Assembly (NCBI RefSeq): GCF_000282095.2
Contig: NZ_AKKC02000011.1
Location: 1 to 64,000, forward strand
DNA from: Rhizobium sp. CF080
GTDB taxonomy: Bacteria > Pseudomonadota > Alphaproteobacteria > Rhizobiales > Rhizobiaceae
Length of the DNA stretch: 64,000 nt
Direction: 5' to 3'
Part shown: piece by piece, positions 1 through 9,095 of the stretch
How positions within the stretch are numbered: position 1 is the first letter of the stretch
How the letters are laid out: each line of letters begins with the position of its first letter
The notes under the pieces: generated by a model
Database searches by the model: none
The model's input: only the letters and a program-made list of their open reading frames with translations
What the model was told of the DNA's origin: nothing
Translations under genes and position numbers: made by a program

Positions 1-500
1 AAGGTCATGCCGACGGAGAGTTCGGTCAGTTCCGGCGGGAAATAAGCGAGCCGAGCCATCCGCCAGTCGGGCTGCGCATCGGTGCGGTACTGGACGAAGA
101 GGGCGTCGCCCATGCGGGTGACGCGGACCGAGATTTGCTCGAAATCGTCTGCCAGGCGGAAGGCGGACCAGTCGGAATGGCCATTGGTCACCACCACGCT
201 GAAATGGCGCGCGCCGTCGGTGAATTCGATGCCGCATTTCATCCAGTGTTTTTCGTCGTGGCGGATCATCAGCCCGGCCTGGTCGTAGAGCGCTTCATAA
301 CGGCCCACGAAAGAAGTCTCGGCGGTGAAATCGCCGTTTCGGGTCCGATGCAAGAAGTGGCCGGTGTCGCGGTGAAAGCCGTAATAGGTGCCCTGCCAGA
401 AATCGGTCTCAAAGCCGGAGCGGGCGATCAGGCGGCCGTTACCCTCACGGCTTTCCGGCGGCGGGTTCAGCCAGGACATGCGGGACAGGTCGATGGGCAT
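1..500 (-). CDS. DUF1349 family protein, 3' end cut by window edge
   Basis: Reading the minus strand from ATG at 500 gives an open frame to base 1 with no stop, so at least 166 residues are present and the C-terminus is missing. The protein begins MPIDLSRMSWLNPPPE and carries the W-Q-G-T-Y-Y-G-F and H-W-M-K-C-G-I-E-F segments typical of the DUF1349 (concanavalin A-like beta-sandwich) family. No catalytic role is established for this family. The start is 17 bases after the stop of the sensor kinase upstream, so it is probably the last gene of that operon. No signal peptide is visible. Confidence 0.8.
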   Translation of the reverse strand, partial: MPIDLSRMSWLNPPPESREGNGRLIARSGFETDFWQGTYYGFHRDTGHFLHRTRNGDFTAETSFVGRYEALYDQAGLMIRHDEKHWMKCGIEFTDGARHFSVVVTNGHSDWSAFRLADDFEQISVRVTRMGDALFVQYRTDAQPDWRMARLAYFPPELTELSVGMT

Positions 501-517
501 CGGTTCCTCGTCGATGA

Positions 518-1897
518 TCAGGCGGGCACGCGCACGACGGCGCGTAAGCCGCCGCGGGGGCTGTCGGCGAGCGTGACGTTGCCGCCATGGGCGCGGGCGA
601 TGTCGCGGGCGATTGCAAGGCCGAGGCCGGTGCCGGAGGAGTCGAGGTTGCGGGCCTGATCCAGCCGGTAGAACGGCTTGAAGACATCCTCGCGGGCGTC
701 GGCCGGAATGCCGGGGCCGTCGTCGTCGAGCGTCAGCGTCAGCCACTTGGCGCTGTGCCTTGCATCCACATGCAGCGATTTGGCGTAGCGCTCGCTGTTC
801 GAGACGAGATTGCCGACCAGCCGGGTGAAGGCGTTGGGGCGCACGGCGATCTCGTCTTCGCCGTCGATCTCGTAGGTCATGGTCTTGCCGTGCAGGGTAA
901 ATTCCAGGCACAGCTTTTCGAGCAGTTCGCTCAGGCGCAGTTCTCCGAAATCCTCCTCCGCTTCGCCCTTGGCGAAGGCGAGATATCCTTCCAGCATCGA
1001 CTGCATGTCGTCGACATCCTGGCCCATGCCGGCCAGTTCCGGCTTGTTGCCAGCGAGTGCCAGCTGCAGTTTGAAGCGGGTGAGGATGGTCCTCAGATCG
1101 TGGCTGATGCCGGCGAGCATGGCGGTGCGCTGTTCCATCTGCCGCTCGATGCGCTCGCGCATCTGGATGAAGGCAAGGCCGGCGCGGCGAATCTCATCGG
1201 CGCCGCGTGGCGAAAACCCGTCGGTCTTCTGTCCCTTGCCGAAACTTTCGGCGGCGCTCGCGAGCGTCAGGATCGGCCGGATCTGGCCGCGCAGGAAAAG
1301 GATGGAGATGATCACCAGCACCAAGGCGGCGCCGATCATCCAGACAAGGAAGATATGGGTGTTGGAGGCGTAAGTTGAGCCGCGGCGGACAAAGACGCGC
1401 AGCACCCTCGTGTCGAACTTGATGCGGATCTCGACGAGCCGGCTGTCGCCCACCGTGTCGATCCAGAAGGGCATCTGGATCTGGCGGGTGATCTGGTCGG
1501 CGAGGATATCGTCGAGGATCTCGAAGAAGGGGCGGGAGCGGGGCGGCGGTAATTGGCCGTTTTCCTCGACCGCGATGGTAAGGTTCAGCGCGTCGCTGGC
1601 GATGCGGCTGATGGCGTCATAGTTGCTGTCCTGCGGATAGGCTTGGATCACCTCGATAATGCCGGCGATATCGCGCACCGTGCTTTCCGACAGGCGTTCG
1701 GTCACCATGCGCCAGTGCCGCTCCATGAAGACGGAGGCGACGACGCCCTGCAGCAGCAGCATCGGCAGGATGACGATCAGCAGCGAACGGGTATAGAGGC
1801 CGGTCGGCAGGCGGCGGCGCAGCCAGCGGGTCATCGGCCGCCAGCCCGGCAGGGTCAGCCGATCCATGTCGCGCTTCAGAGAGTCGAAAAGTGCCAT
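518..1897 (-). CDS. EnvZ-type membrane sensor histidine kinase
   Basis: A 459-residue two-component sensor. Two membrane segments (about residues 37-58 and 183-203) flank a periplasmic sensing loop of about 125 residues. A HAMP-like linker follows, then the phosphoacceptor H266 in GISHDLRT, and an HATPase domain with DDDGPGIP and GTGLGLAI. It should autophosphorylate on H266 and pass phosphate to the response regulator encoded 31 bases upstream in the same operon. The signal it senses cannot be read from sequence. The order MarR, regulator, kinase, DUF1349 on one strand with short gaps suggests one transcript. Confidence 0.93.
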   Translation of the reverse strand: MALFDSLKRDMDRLTLPGWRPMTRWLRRRLPTGLYTRSLLIVILPMLLLQGVVASVFMERHWRMVTERLSESTVRDIAGIIEVIQAYPQDSNYDAISRIASDALNLTIAVEENGQLPPPRSRPFFEILDDILADQITRQIQMPFWIDTVGDSRLVEIRIKFDTRVLRVFVRRGSTYASNTHIFLVWMIGAALVLVIISILFLRGQIRPILTLASAAESFGKGQKTDGFSPRGADEIRRAGLAFIQMRERIERQMEQRTAMLAGISHDLRTILTRFKLQLALAGNKPELAGMGQDVDDMQSMLEGYLAFAKGEAEEDFGELRLSELLEKLCLEFTLHGKTMTYEIDGEDEIAVRPNAFTRLVGNLVSNSERYAKSLHVDARHSAKWLTLTLDDDGPGIPADAREDVFKPFYRLDQARNLDSSGTGLGLAIARDIARAHGGNVTLADSPRGGLRAVVRVPA

Positions 1898-1928
1898 CCT
1901 GCCTTCAGCCTGTGCCGTCTCTTCCCGG

Positions 1929-2627
1929 CTAATCGATACTCAGCCTGTATCCGATGCCGCGCACCGTCTGGAGATAGACGGGGTTGGCCGGATCCTCTTC
2001 GATCTTACGCCGCAAACGATTGATCTGCACGTCGATCGTGCGTTCGCCGACTTCGGCGTCGTCGCCGATCAGCTCGTGACGGGGAATGGTGTCGCCGGCG
2101 CGCAGCGCAAACAGCAGCATGATCTCCTGTTCGCGATCGGTCAGCCGGATGGTCTCGGCGGCCTTGCGCAATTCCTTGCGTGGGATCGAGAAGGTGAAGG
2201 GGCCGAACATGATCTGCTCGATCTTCGGTGTGTCGGGCGAGGTGCTGCGGCGCAGGATGTTGTTGATGCGCAGCACCAGTTCGCGCGGATCGAAGGGTTT
2301 CGACAGATAGTCGTCGGCACCCGCTTCGAGACCGGCAATGCGGGATTCCGATTCGGCGCGCGCCGTCAGCAGGATCACCGGCACCGTCTTCTTCTGGTAA
2401 AGCGACTGGGTGAGCGAAATGCCGGATTCGCCGGGCATCATCACGTCGAGAATGATCAGATCGAAATGCAGGCCTTCGAGCTTGCGACGGGCTTCGGCGG
2501 CGTCGCCGGCGACGGTGATGCGAAACCCCTGTTCCATCAGATAGCGGTTGAGGAGATCGCGGATGCGGGTGTCGTCGTCGACCACGAGAAGATGAGGCGC
2601 ATCATCGGAAGGGGGCAGTGTCGTCAT
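1929..2627 (-). CDS. petR: OmpR-family response regulator (PetR-like)
   Basis: A 232-residue DNA-binding response regulator. The receiver domain has the acidic pocket D17-D19, the phosphoacceptor D61 in LDVMMPG and the conserved K110 in LSKPFDP. The C-terminal winged helix contains RTIDVQINRLRRKIEEDP and ends with TVRGIGYRL, the standard OmpR/PhoB signature. It lies between a MarR-type gene (14-base gap upstream) and an EnvZ-like kinase. That MarR plus OmpR-type pairing is what is called petP-petR in Rhodobacter and many Rhizobiales. Assignment to the family is firm; the symbol rests on context and overall resemblance. Confidence 0.9.
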   Translation of the reverse strand: MTTLPPSDDAPHLLVVDDDTRIRDLLNRYLMEQGFRITVAGDAAEARRKLEGLHFDLIILDVMMPGESGISLTQSLYQKKTVPVILLTARAESESRIAGLEAGADDYLSKPFDPRELVLRINNILRRSTSPDTPKIEQIMFGPFTFSIPRKELRKAAETIRLTDREQEIMLLFALRAGDTIPRHELIGDDAEVGERTIDVQINRLRRKIEEDPANPVYLQTVRGIGYRLSID

Positions 2628-2641
2628 CTCAAAGGTCCCAC

Positions 2642-3232
2642 TTATTCCAGGTCGCTGTCGATAGGCTCGAGACTTTCGTCGCGGCCGCGCATGTGGCGCA
2701 GGAATTCCTTGACCGAGGCCCGCGTGTCCGGGGTCAGCTCCTCCATGGCGCGAGCGATACGGCGCGATTGCGGCTCGGAAAGGGCGAGCGCCAGTTCACG
2801 GCCGGCAAGCGTCGGGTAGAGCCTGCGCTGGCGGCGATCCTTGGCGCCGGCCATCTGGCGAATATAACCCGATTCGATCAATTGCTTGAGGACGCGCGCC
2901 AGGCTCTGCTTGGTGATCTGCAGCGTATCGAGAAGGTCGGTGACCATCATGCCCGGCTGGCGGCTGACGAAATAGACGACGCGGTGGTGGGCGCGGCCCA
3001 TGCCGATCTTGGCGAGGATCGCATCCGGATCGGACACGAAATCGCGGTAGGCGAAGAAAAGCAGTTCGATGGTCTCGAAGTCGATCTGGGCTTCGTCGAC
3101 TGCCGGCATTGTCGGCAGGACCTTCTTGACGGCCTTTCCCGTCGATGCGCGCGACACTCGCGTTTCCTTTCCCTTTTTGGCTCCTTGCCCCCCGGAGTTC
3201 TGGAGGCCGAAGCTCTTTTTTGCTCGCTTCAC
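2642..3232 (-). CDS. petP: MarR-family transcriptional regulator (PetP-like)
   Basis: A 196-residue protein with a basic N-terminal tail of about 40 residues and a MarR winged-helix core. The recognition region reads TDLLDTLQITKQSLARVLKQL, followed by a wing with AKDRRQRRLYPT. The frame opens with GTG at 3232 and no strong Shine-Dalgarno precedes it. An internal ATG at 3109 (MPAVDEAQ) sits at the edge of the conserved core and is an alternative start. It is the first gene of the petP-petR-kinase cluster and probably controls or co-acts with that two-component system; this is inferred from position. Confidence 0.83.
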   Translation of the reverse strand: MKRAKKSFGLQNSGGQGAKKGKETRVSRASTGKAVKKVLPTMPAVDEAQIDFETIELLFFAYRDFVSDPDAILAKIGMGRAHHRVVYFVSRQPGMMVTDLLDTLQITKQSLARVLKQLIESGYIRQMAGAKDRRQRRLYPTLAGRELALALSEPQSRRIARAMEELTPDTRASVKEFLRHMRGRDESLEPIDSDLE

Positions 3233-3319
3233 AGTGTAACCTGACGCACGTCATAAAGCGCGAACAGGCTGAACAATCAACAGCATTTGTTGGGGAAGGG
3301 CGGATGCGCGGCTGGCGCA

Positions 3320-3350
3320 AAGGGAAAGGGCGCCGTCCGGCAGCGCCCCT
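3320..3350 (-). terminator. Probable intrinsic terminator of the SH3/DUF1236 gene
   Basis: On the minus strand, just past the stop at 3363, GGGCGC and GCGCCC arms (3343-3348 and 3328-3333) enclose a GC-rich loop and are followed by a T-rich tract (CCCTTTCCCTTT). The tract is interrupted by C, so efficiency is uncertain. Confidence 0.5.
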
Positions 3351-3362
3351 TCATGGGAATGC

Positions 3363-3995
3363 TCAATCGTAGATGTGGACAATGCGGCGGGTGCCGGGAT
3401 CGACGAGCACGGGCCGGTCGTTGACCACGACATAATCGTAATCGTAGTCCGGTACCTGCCGGACAACGACGCCTGGCGGCAGCGTGGCACCGATCGCCAC
3501 TTCGTTGCGGACATAGACCGGCTGGACCGGGTGCTCCTCGATGTAGCTGATGACGGTTTCCGGCGGTTCCACGGCGTCGACGGCGCCGACAGGGCCGAGC
3601 AGGATATCGCCCGGACCGGGGACGGGTGCCGGCGGAACGACGCTTGCCGTCGTCTCGTAGGTGACGTTGGGGACTTCATACTGAGTGCGGTATTGCTCAA
3701 CCGCGACCGGCGCGCCGTTGTGGCGAATGGTCAGGTATTCCGCATAGACCCAGCCGCGCATGCCGTTGACATCGATGCGGCACCATTTGCTGCCCTGAAG
3801 GCAGCCATCCATCATCGCCGGGCTGCCGCGGGTGGCAAGGCCGATTTCGGGATAGTCCTGGCCGGGGCCGGAGCGGACGATGATGTCCGAGGCGGTCGTG
3901 GTGGTCATCTGCGCCTGGGCGGGCAGGGCGAGCGTCGCAAGGACGGCGCCGAGGCCCAGCCACTTCAATTCCGGGCATTTCAACCAAGTCGTCAT
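3363..3995 (-). CDS. Exported SH3b-domain protein with DUF1236 C-terminus
   Basis: A 210-residue protein beginning MTTWLKCPELKW, then a hydrophobic stretch ending ALPAQAQ, which fits a cleavable signal peptide. Residues from about 35 to 95 form a bacterial SH3 domain (DIIVRSGPGQDYP, WCRIDVNGMRGWVYAEYL). The C-terminal part (LPPGVVVRQVPDYDYDYVVVND, RRIVHIYD) matches the DUF1236 pattern common in Rhizobiales. The start at 3995 was chosen because GAGGAG lies 8 bases upstream; the ATG at 4010 directly abuts that site and has none of its own. A cell-envelope role is likely, but the exact function is unknown. Confidence 0.83.
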   Translation of the reverse strand: MTTWLKCPELKWLGLGAVLATLALPAQAQMTTTTASDIIVRSGPGQDYPEIGLATRGSPAMMDGCLQGSKWCRIDVNGMRGWVYAEYLTIRHNGAPVAVEQYRTQYEVPNVTYETTASVVPPAPVPGPGDILLGPVGAVDAVEPPETVISYIEEHPVQPVYVRNEVAIGATLPPGVVVRQVPDYDYDYVVVNDRPVLVDPGTRRIVHIYD

Positions 3996-4162
3996 GGATT
4001 TTCTCCTCATGTTGACTGGCGGGGTAACCCCTGCCTCTCCTGGTGGTTCCGCCGGACGGGAGTGGATTCTACAAGCTGTGGCGGGGGTGCCACAGATAAA
4101 AAGGGCAGGGAACCTTTACGCCGCGAGTCCATTGATCCCGCCAGAAGCACCGGAGATATCCC

Positions 4163-4369
4163 ATGACGACCCAGACGATGACCGCCCAGACCTTTGCCGC
4201 ACTGCCCCCGATCAGAATGGAAACATCGAGCCCGACCAATCCGTTGAAAGGTCTGCTGGTGACGGTTTTTGCGCTGAAGATCGTGGTTGCGGCCTTCCTG
4301 ATCGCCACGGTATCGCTCGCACCGCCGGTTTCAGCCGGCACCCCCTACACGACCCTTGCCTCGAATTGA
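4163..4369 (+). CDS. Possible small single-pass membrane protein
   Basis: A 68-residue frame starting ATG at 4163 with a weak GGAG about 9 bases upstream. Residues 28-57 (LKGLLVTVFALKIVVAAFLIATVSLAPP region) are strongly hydrophobic and could be a transmembrane helix or uncleaved signal. The composition is protein-like, but no family was recognised. It lies between the divergent SH3 gene and the metallo-hydrolase gene. It could be a chance frame. Confidence 0.42.
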   Translation: MTTQTMTAQTFAALPPIRMETSSPTNPLKGLLVTVFALKIVVAAFLIATVSLAPPVSAGTPYTTLASN

Positions 4370-4440
4370 TCTTTTTGGCTGAAATGCCTTCCGTTTAGCG
4401 ATATACCCCGGCGGACATTATCGCTTGAGACCGAGGCATC

Positions 4441-5088
4441 ATGGGCAAGCTACAAGCCGGTATCATCCCGGTTACGCCATTCCAGCAGAACTGCACGATC
4501 CTTTTCGACGACGAGACCAAGCAGGGCGTGGTCGTCGATCCAGGTGGCGACGTACCGACCATTCTTCAGGTCATCACGGAAAACGGCATCACGCTGAAGG
4601 AAATCTGGCTGACGCACGGTCATATCGACCACGCAGGTGGCGCCGACGAATTGCGCGAGGCGCTCGGCATCCCGGTGATCGGGCCGCATGAAGCGGACTT
4701 GCCGCTGCTGCAGCGCCTGGAGACGCAGGCGGAAAAATTCGGGGTCAAGATGGAGGTGCGCAATGTCGTGCCGGACCGCTGGCTCAACGAAGGCGATACG
4801 GTTTCTTTCGGCGACCATGTCTTCGAGATTTTTCATTGCCCCGGGCATGCGCCGGGTCACGTGATCTACTATAACCGGGCTCAAGGGTTCGCGCATCTCG
4901 GCGACGTGCTGTTCAACGGCTCGATCGGGCGCACAGACCTGCCGGGCGGGGATCACGATACTCTGCTCGCCTCGATCCGCGACAAGGTCCTGCCGCTCGG
5001 CGACGAAGTCGGGTTCATCTGCGGCCATGGGCCGGGGAGCCGGATCGGCGACGAACGCCGCACCAACCCGTTCCTGCGCGGTCTCTGA
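4441..5088 (+). CDS. Metallo-beta-lactamase fold hydrolase (glyoxalase II-like, YcbL type)
   Basis: A 215-residue hydrolase with the binuclear metal motif THGHIDHAGG near residue 60, a second metal histidine in FHCPGHAPGHVIYY, and the aspartate in HLGDVLFNGSIGRTDLPGGD. The order and the short length match the YcbL-like branch of the glyoxalase II family, which hydrolyses thioesters such as S-lactoylglutathione. It lacks the C-terminal helical domain of true GloB. The substrate in this organism is not determinable. It is a single-gene unit, convergent with the cold-shock gene. Confidence 0.88.
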   Translation: MGKLQAGIIPVTPFQQNCTILFDDETKQGVVVDPGGDVPTILQVITENGITLKEIWLTHGHIDHAGGADELREALGIPVIGPHEADLPLLQRLETQAEKFGVKMEVRNVVPDRWLNEGDTVSFGDHVFEIFHCPGHAPGHVIYYNRAQGFAHLGDVLFNGSIGRTDLPGGDHDTLLASIRDKVLPLGDEVGFICGHGPGSRIGDERRTNPFLRGL

Positions 5089-5114
5089 GGTCGAAGTCGC
5101 GGCATGGCTTGATC

Positions 5115-5141
5115 AAAAAAAACCCGGCATCTCTGCCGGGC
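5115..5141 (-). terminator. Intrinsic terminator of the cold-shock gene
   Basis: On the minus strand a perfect 7-bp stem CCCGGCA/TGCCGGG with a 4-base loop is followed by eight T residues (5115-5122). It lies 31 bases past the cspA-type stop codon at 5172. Confidence 0.85.
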
Positions 5142-5171
5142 TTCAACTCGAAATGGTAAGCCTCGAGAGGC

Positions 5172-5387
5172 TTAACCGGCGATCTGCAGATTGACGGCCT
5201 TGGGGCCTTTGCCGCGACGATCCGGTTCCGTGTCGAAGCTTACTTTCTGGTTTTCCGACAATCCGGACAGGCCAGAAGCCTGTACGGCAGAGATATGAAC
5301 AAAGATATCGGCGCCACCATTGTCAGGCTTGATAAAGCCGAAGCCTTTGTCGGTATTGAAGAATTTTACAGTGCCAGTCTCGGCCAT
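5172..5387 (-). CDS. Cold-shock domain protein
   Basis: A 71-residue CspA-family protein containing RNP1 (KGFGFIKP) and RNP2 (DIFVHISAV), the two nucleic-acid-binding motifs of the five-stranded OB barrel. Such proteins bind single-stranded RNA or DNA and act as RNA chaperones. The start at 5387 (MAETGTVKFF) follows AAGGACC at a normal distance and matches the usual CspA N-terminus; an upstream ATG at 5435 would add an atypical 16-residue tail. Monocistronic, with a strong terminator. Confidence 0.95.
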   Translation of the reverse strand: MAETGTVKFFNTDKGFGFIKPDNGGADIFVHISAVQASGLSGLSENQKVSFDTEPDRRGKGPKAVNLQIAG

Positions 5388-5912
5388 GCGCAGGTCCTTT
5401 TCTCTCTGTCCGTGTTCAGCGGCGGACAGCATCACAGTGTAGCCCCGAAGGGCGGCGGCAGGCAGCTTTAAGAAAGGGTCCCTGTCTTTACCGCGATGAC
5501 CGGCAGGAATTGCTTTGAAATCTCCGCCCCCGGCCTACCGCCCGAAGTCTTAGCGCCTTCGGAGCGCGTCATTATAGGTCTTCCCATGCTCGTAAATTGC
5601 CCGAACTTGCACAGAGTGCTGTGTTTATCGAAAATTGGCAAGAAAAAGTTTTTTGAACAGTGGCTACAATGCGAAATTGCAAATCACGAGAACGCCTGAA
5701 AATGCGGGCTTTGCGCCTTTCCTGACGCCTCGGGAACGCGAATCCATCGCTGGCAATGCTTCGCTAACCCTCTTCTGTGCGATTTTGAGGCAAATGGCGC
5801 GAAAAGAAAAATTTTAGTCGCACCTGTATTCGAGGGGGCGTCAGGGCGTCTTTCTTGGCGGTCATTGCGGTAAATCGCGGCAGGCGTTCGTCGCGTGAAG
5901 GTTGTTTTCTGG
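5388..5912. other. Intergenic stretch, no gene supported
   Basis: This 525-base region separates the cold-shock gene and the EAL gene, both on the minus strand. Two short plus-strand frames (5496-5699 and 5635-5817) show no recognisable domain and no Shine-Dalgarno. The cold-shock promoter and 5' leader must lie at the left end. A more A+T-rich patch spans 5620-5700. Nothing else could be assigned. Confidence 0.5.
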
Positions 5913-6866
5913 TTATTCGCCGCTCGATTGCCGACGGCCGAAGGCGCGGGCGGGCCTGGCGAATACCGGCTTGGCGGGAACCGGAGGAGGCGCCGCCATC
6001 GCGGCCCGGCTGAGGCCGAGCGTGATGTCGTTGCCGCCTGCCTGGAGCGGCGGCGCAAGGTCGGCGAGGCTTTCCGGAAAACTCTCGTTGAATGTCGTCG
6101 GTGCAAGTTCCGGCCGTGCAAGCGCATAACCCTGCATCAGCGGCACGCCGAGTTCCTCGCAGAGATCCACCTGCCACAGTTCTTCGAGCCCTTCGAAGAT
6201 CGGTTCGATACCATCGTCGAGCATCTGCCGGACGATGACGCGCAGCAGCGCGTAACCGGCGGAATTGTCGAGGAAGTCGCGCACCCAGGCGGCCTCGAAC
6301 TTCACATAGTCCGGCCGGATGCGCTTCAGCCGGTCGAGATCGGAATCGCGGGCGCCATAATCGTCGATCGCGATGCGGAAACCGATCGCCTGCATGTGTT
6401 CGGTAAAGGCGACGACGATGTCGTCGGCAGCGCCGGATCTTTCGGAGATTTCGCAGACGATGCGGTCCGGGGCGAGGCCGGCCTCATGGCTGGCGACCTT
6501 GATGCGATCGACTTCCTGGCGCATTTCCTGGGGCGTGCGGAAGAGGCCCGGATGGAACTTGACGAAAATCCCGGCGCGCGCGCGGTTCAGCCGGCCGGTG
6601 TTGAGGATGTGGATCGTGCGCAGGATGCTGTCGACATCGGCCATGTCGACCGGCGACACGAGCGGAAAAAACTCGGCAGGCGAGACCGGCTCGTTATCCC
6701 GGGAGGCACGCAGAAGGCCCTCGAAGGCTTCGATATCGAGGCCGGTTTCGGGGCCTGAGCGAAAGATCGGCTGCAGCGCGGATTGCAGCAGGAAAGGACC
6801 GTAGACGGTGGAGAACGACCCGTTGTCGCTGCGAACCAGATTGGCGAAGATGCTTCTCGGCGTCAT
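5913..6866 (-). CDS. EAL-domain protein, probably degenerate c-di-GMP phosphodiesterase
   Basis: A 317-residue cytoplasmic protein with an EAL domain over about residues 28-250 and a proline/alanine-rich tail. Recognisable catalytic positions are E49 (EGLLR in place of EALLR), E139 (CEISE), D168-D169 (DDYGAR in place of DDFGTG), K189 (VKFE) and E225/E228 (EGLE), plus a QGYALARP motif. The position that is normally the metal-binding Asn after strand 2 appears to be K103 (IFVKFHP). Activity is therefore doubtful and it may act as a c-di-GMP sensor or an inactive regulator. There are no membrane or receiver domains. Divergent from aatA. Confidence 0.85.
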   Translation of the reverse strand: MTPRSIFANLVRSDNGSFSTVYGPFLLQSALQPIFRSGPETGLDIEAFEGLLRASRDNEPVSPAEFFPLVSPVDMADVDSILRTIHILNTGRLNRARAGIFVKFHPGLFRTPQEMRQEVDRIKVASHEAGLAPDRIVCEISERSGAADDIVVAFTEHMQAIGFRIAIDDYGARDSDLDRLKRIRPDYVKFEAAWVRDFLDNSAGYALLRVIVRQMLDDGIEPIFEGLEELWQVDLCEELGVPLMQGYALARPELAPTTFNESFPESLADLAPPLQAGGNDITLGLSRAAMAAPPPVPAKPVFARPARAFGRRQSSGE

Positions 6867-7025
6867 GCCCTTGCCCGTCGATTTCCGTTATCCATCCCTC
6901 CTGGTTGTAGCAGCCAAGGGTTACGCGGCTGTAAACAAGGTTTCGAAGGTTTTAATCAGCTTCTTTCATGGCTCACATTCAAGCTTTGTGCTTGAAACGG
7001 AGTCATAGTTTAGACATAGAGCTAA

Positions 7026-8285
<1,260 letters not shown>

Positions 8286-8304
8286 GTAGCCCCGATATTC
8301 CTGG

Positions 8305-8337
8305 AAAGCCCGCCGGCGACGGCGGGCTTTCTTGTTT
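8305..8337 (+). terminator. Intrinsic terminator of aatA
   Basis: A 10-bp perfect stem AAAGCCCGCC/GGCGGGCTTT with a 6-base loop, followed by CTTGTTT. It starts 19 bases after the aatA stop. Confidence 0.85.
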
Positions 8338-8384
8338 CGAGTACTCGCGTTGACGATGACAGCAACCGGACGTACATTTCAGGC

Positions 8385-8666
8385 ATGAAAACCGTATCAA
8401 TCCGCGAAGCCCAGGACCGTCTCGACGAACTTGCCCAGGATGTGGAGCAGGGTGAAACCGTGACCGTGACACGCGACGGAAAGCCGGTGTTTGATATCGT
8501 GCCGCATATCGAGGCAGTGGAACCGGCTGAGAAGAAGGGCGGTATCGATCTCGATGCCCTCCAAGCTCATCTTCGTGCTCGCGGCATTACCAACCCTGTT
8601 CCATATATCGCGGATGATTTCGATGATCCGCTGCCGGAAGATTTCTTGCTGAGACCGCTGCCTTGA
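8385..8666 (+). CDS. Phd/YefM-type antitoxin
   Basis: A 93-residue protein with the Phd/YefM N-terminal fold (KTVSIREAQDRLDELAQDVEQGETVTVTRDGKPV) that dimerises and binds operator DNA, and a flexible acidic C-terminal tail that should wrap the toxin. Its stop overlaps the start of the PIN-domain gene by three bases (TTGA), the usual sign of translational coupling in type II toxin-antitoxin operons. It is likely autoregulated; no clear palindrome was assigned. Confidence 0.88.
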   Translation: MKTVSIREAQDRLDELAQDVEQGETVTVTRDGKPVFDIVPHIEAVEPAEKKGGIDLDALQAHLRARGITNPVPYIADDFDDPLPEDFLLRPLP

Positions 8667-9055
8667 CGAAGCGGTGTCTTCTCGACACCCATATCATCCT
8701 CGCGATTTTGCGGGCCGACACGCGTCAACGTTTCCCAAACATCAGCAAGCTGGTGGGCGCCGCGGATTTTTCCGGTTTCGTGAGCGTCGCCAGCCTTTGG
8801 GAGATCGCCATCAAGTCCCGCCTCGGAAAGCTCGATCCGGGCGTACCGCTGGAAGACATGCAGATCGTTCTGGAAGGTGCAGGCCTCACCATCCTGCCCA
8901 TCGATATCCCGCATGTCATCACTGCCGCCGAACCGGAGCCCGATACGCGGGATCCTTTCGATCGGCTGCTTTTGGCGCAGTGCCAGGTCGAGGGGTTGCT
9001 GCTCGTCACGATCGACCGGGCGCTTGTGGGGCATCGCCTCGCATTCAAATTCTAG
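8663..9055 (+). CDS. PIN-domain ribonuclease toxin (VapC family)
   Basis: A 130-residue PIN protein, probably an Mg-dependent RNase that cleaves RNA when released from its antitoxin. Acidic catalytic residues are seen in CLLDTHI (D8), SLWEIAIK (E), RDPFDRLL (D) and VTIDRAL (D). The subtype with LWEIAIK...DPFDRLLLAQ usually pairs with Phd-like antitoxins, as here. The start is TTG at 8663, overlapping the antitoxin stop, with no in-frame ATG near the conserved first strand. The weak start may keep toxin output below antitoxin output. Confidence 0.9.
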   Translation: MTKRCLLDTHIILAILRADTRQRFPNISKLVGAADFSGFVSVASLWEIAIKSRLGKLDPGVPLEDMQIVLEGAGLTILPIDIPHVITAAEPEPDTRDPFDRLLLAQCQVEGLLLVTIDRALVGHRLAFKF

Positions 9056-9095
9056 GAAAACAGCGCCCGGAGCGCCGCGTTGCCCGAACTGTCGA

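Noticed and set aside
135-659. Plus-strand open frame of 174 residues
   Set aside because: It is antisense to the DUF1349 and sensor-kinase genes, which carry clear family motifs; no domain in this frame.
5496-5817. Two short plus-strand frames upstream of the EAL gene
   Set aside because: No ribosome site, no family resemblance and no coding character.
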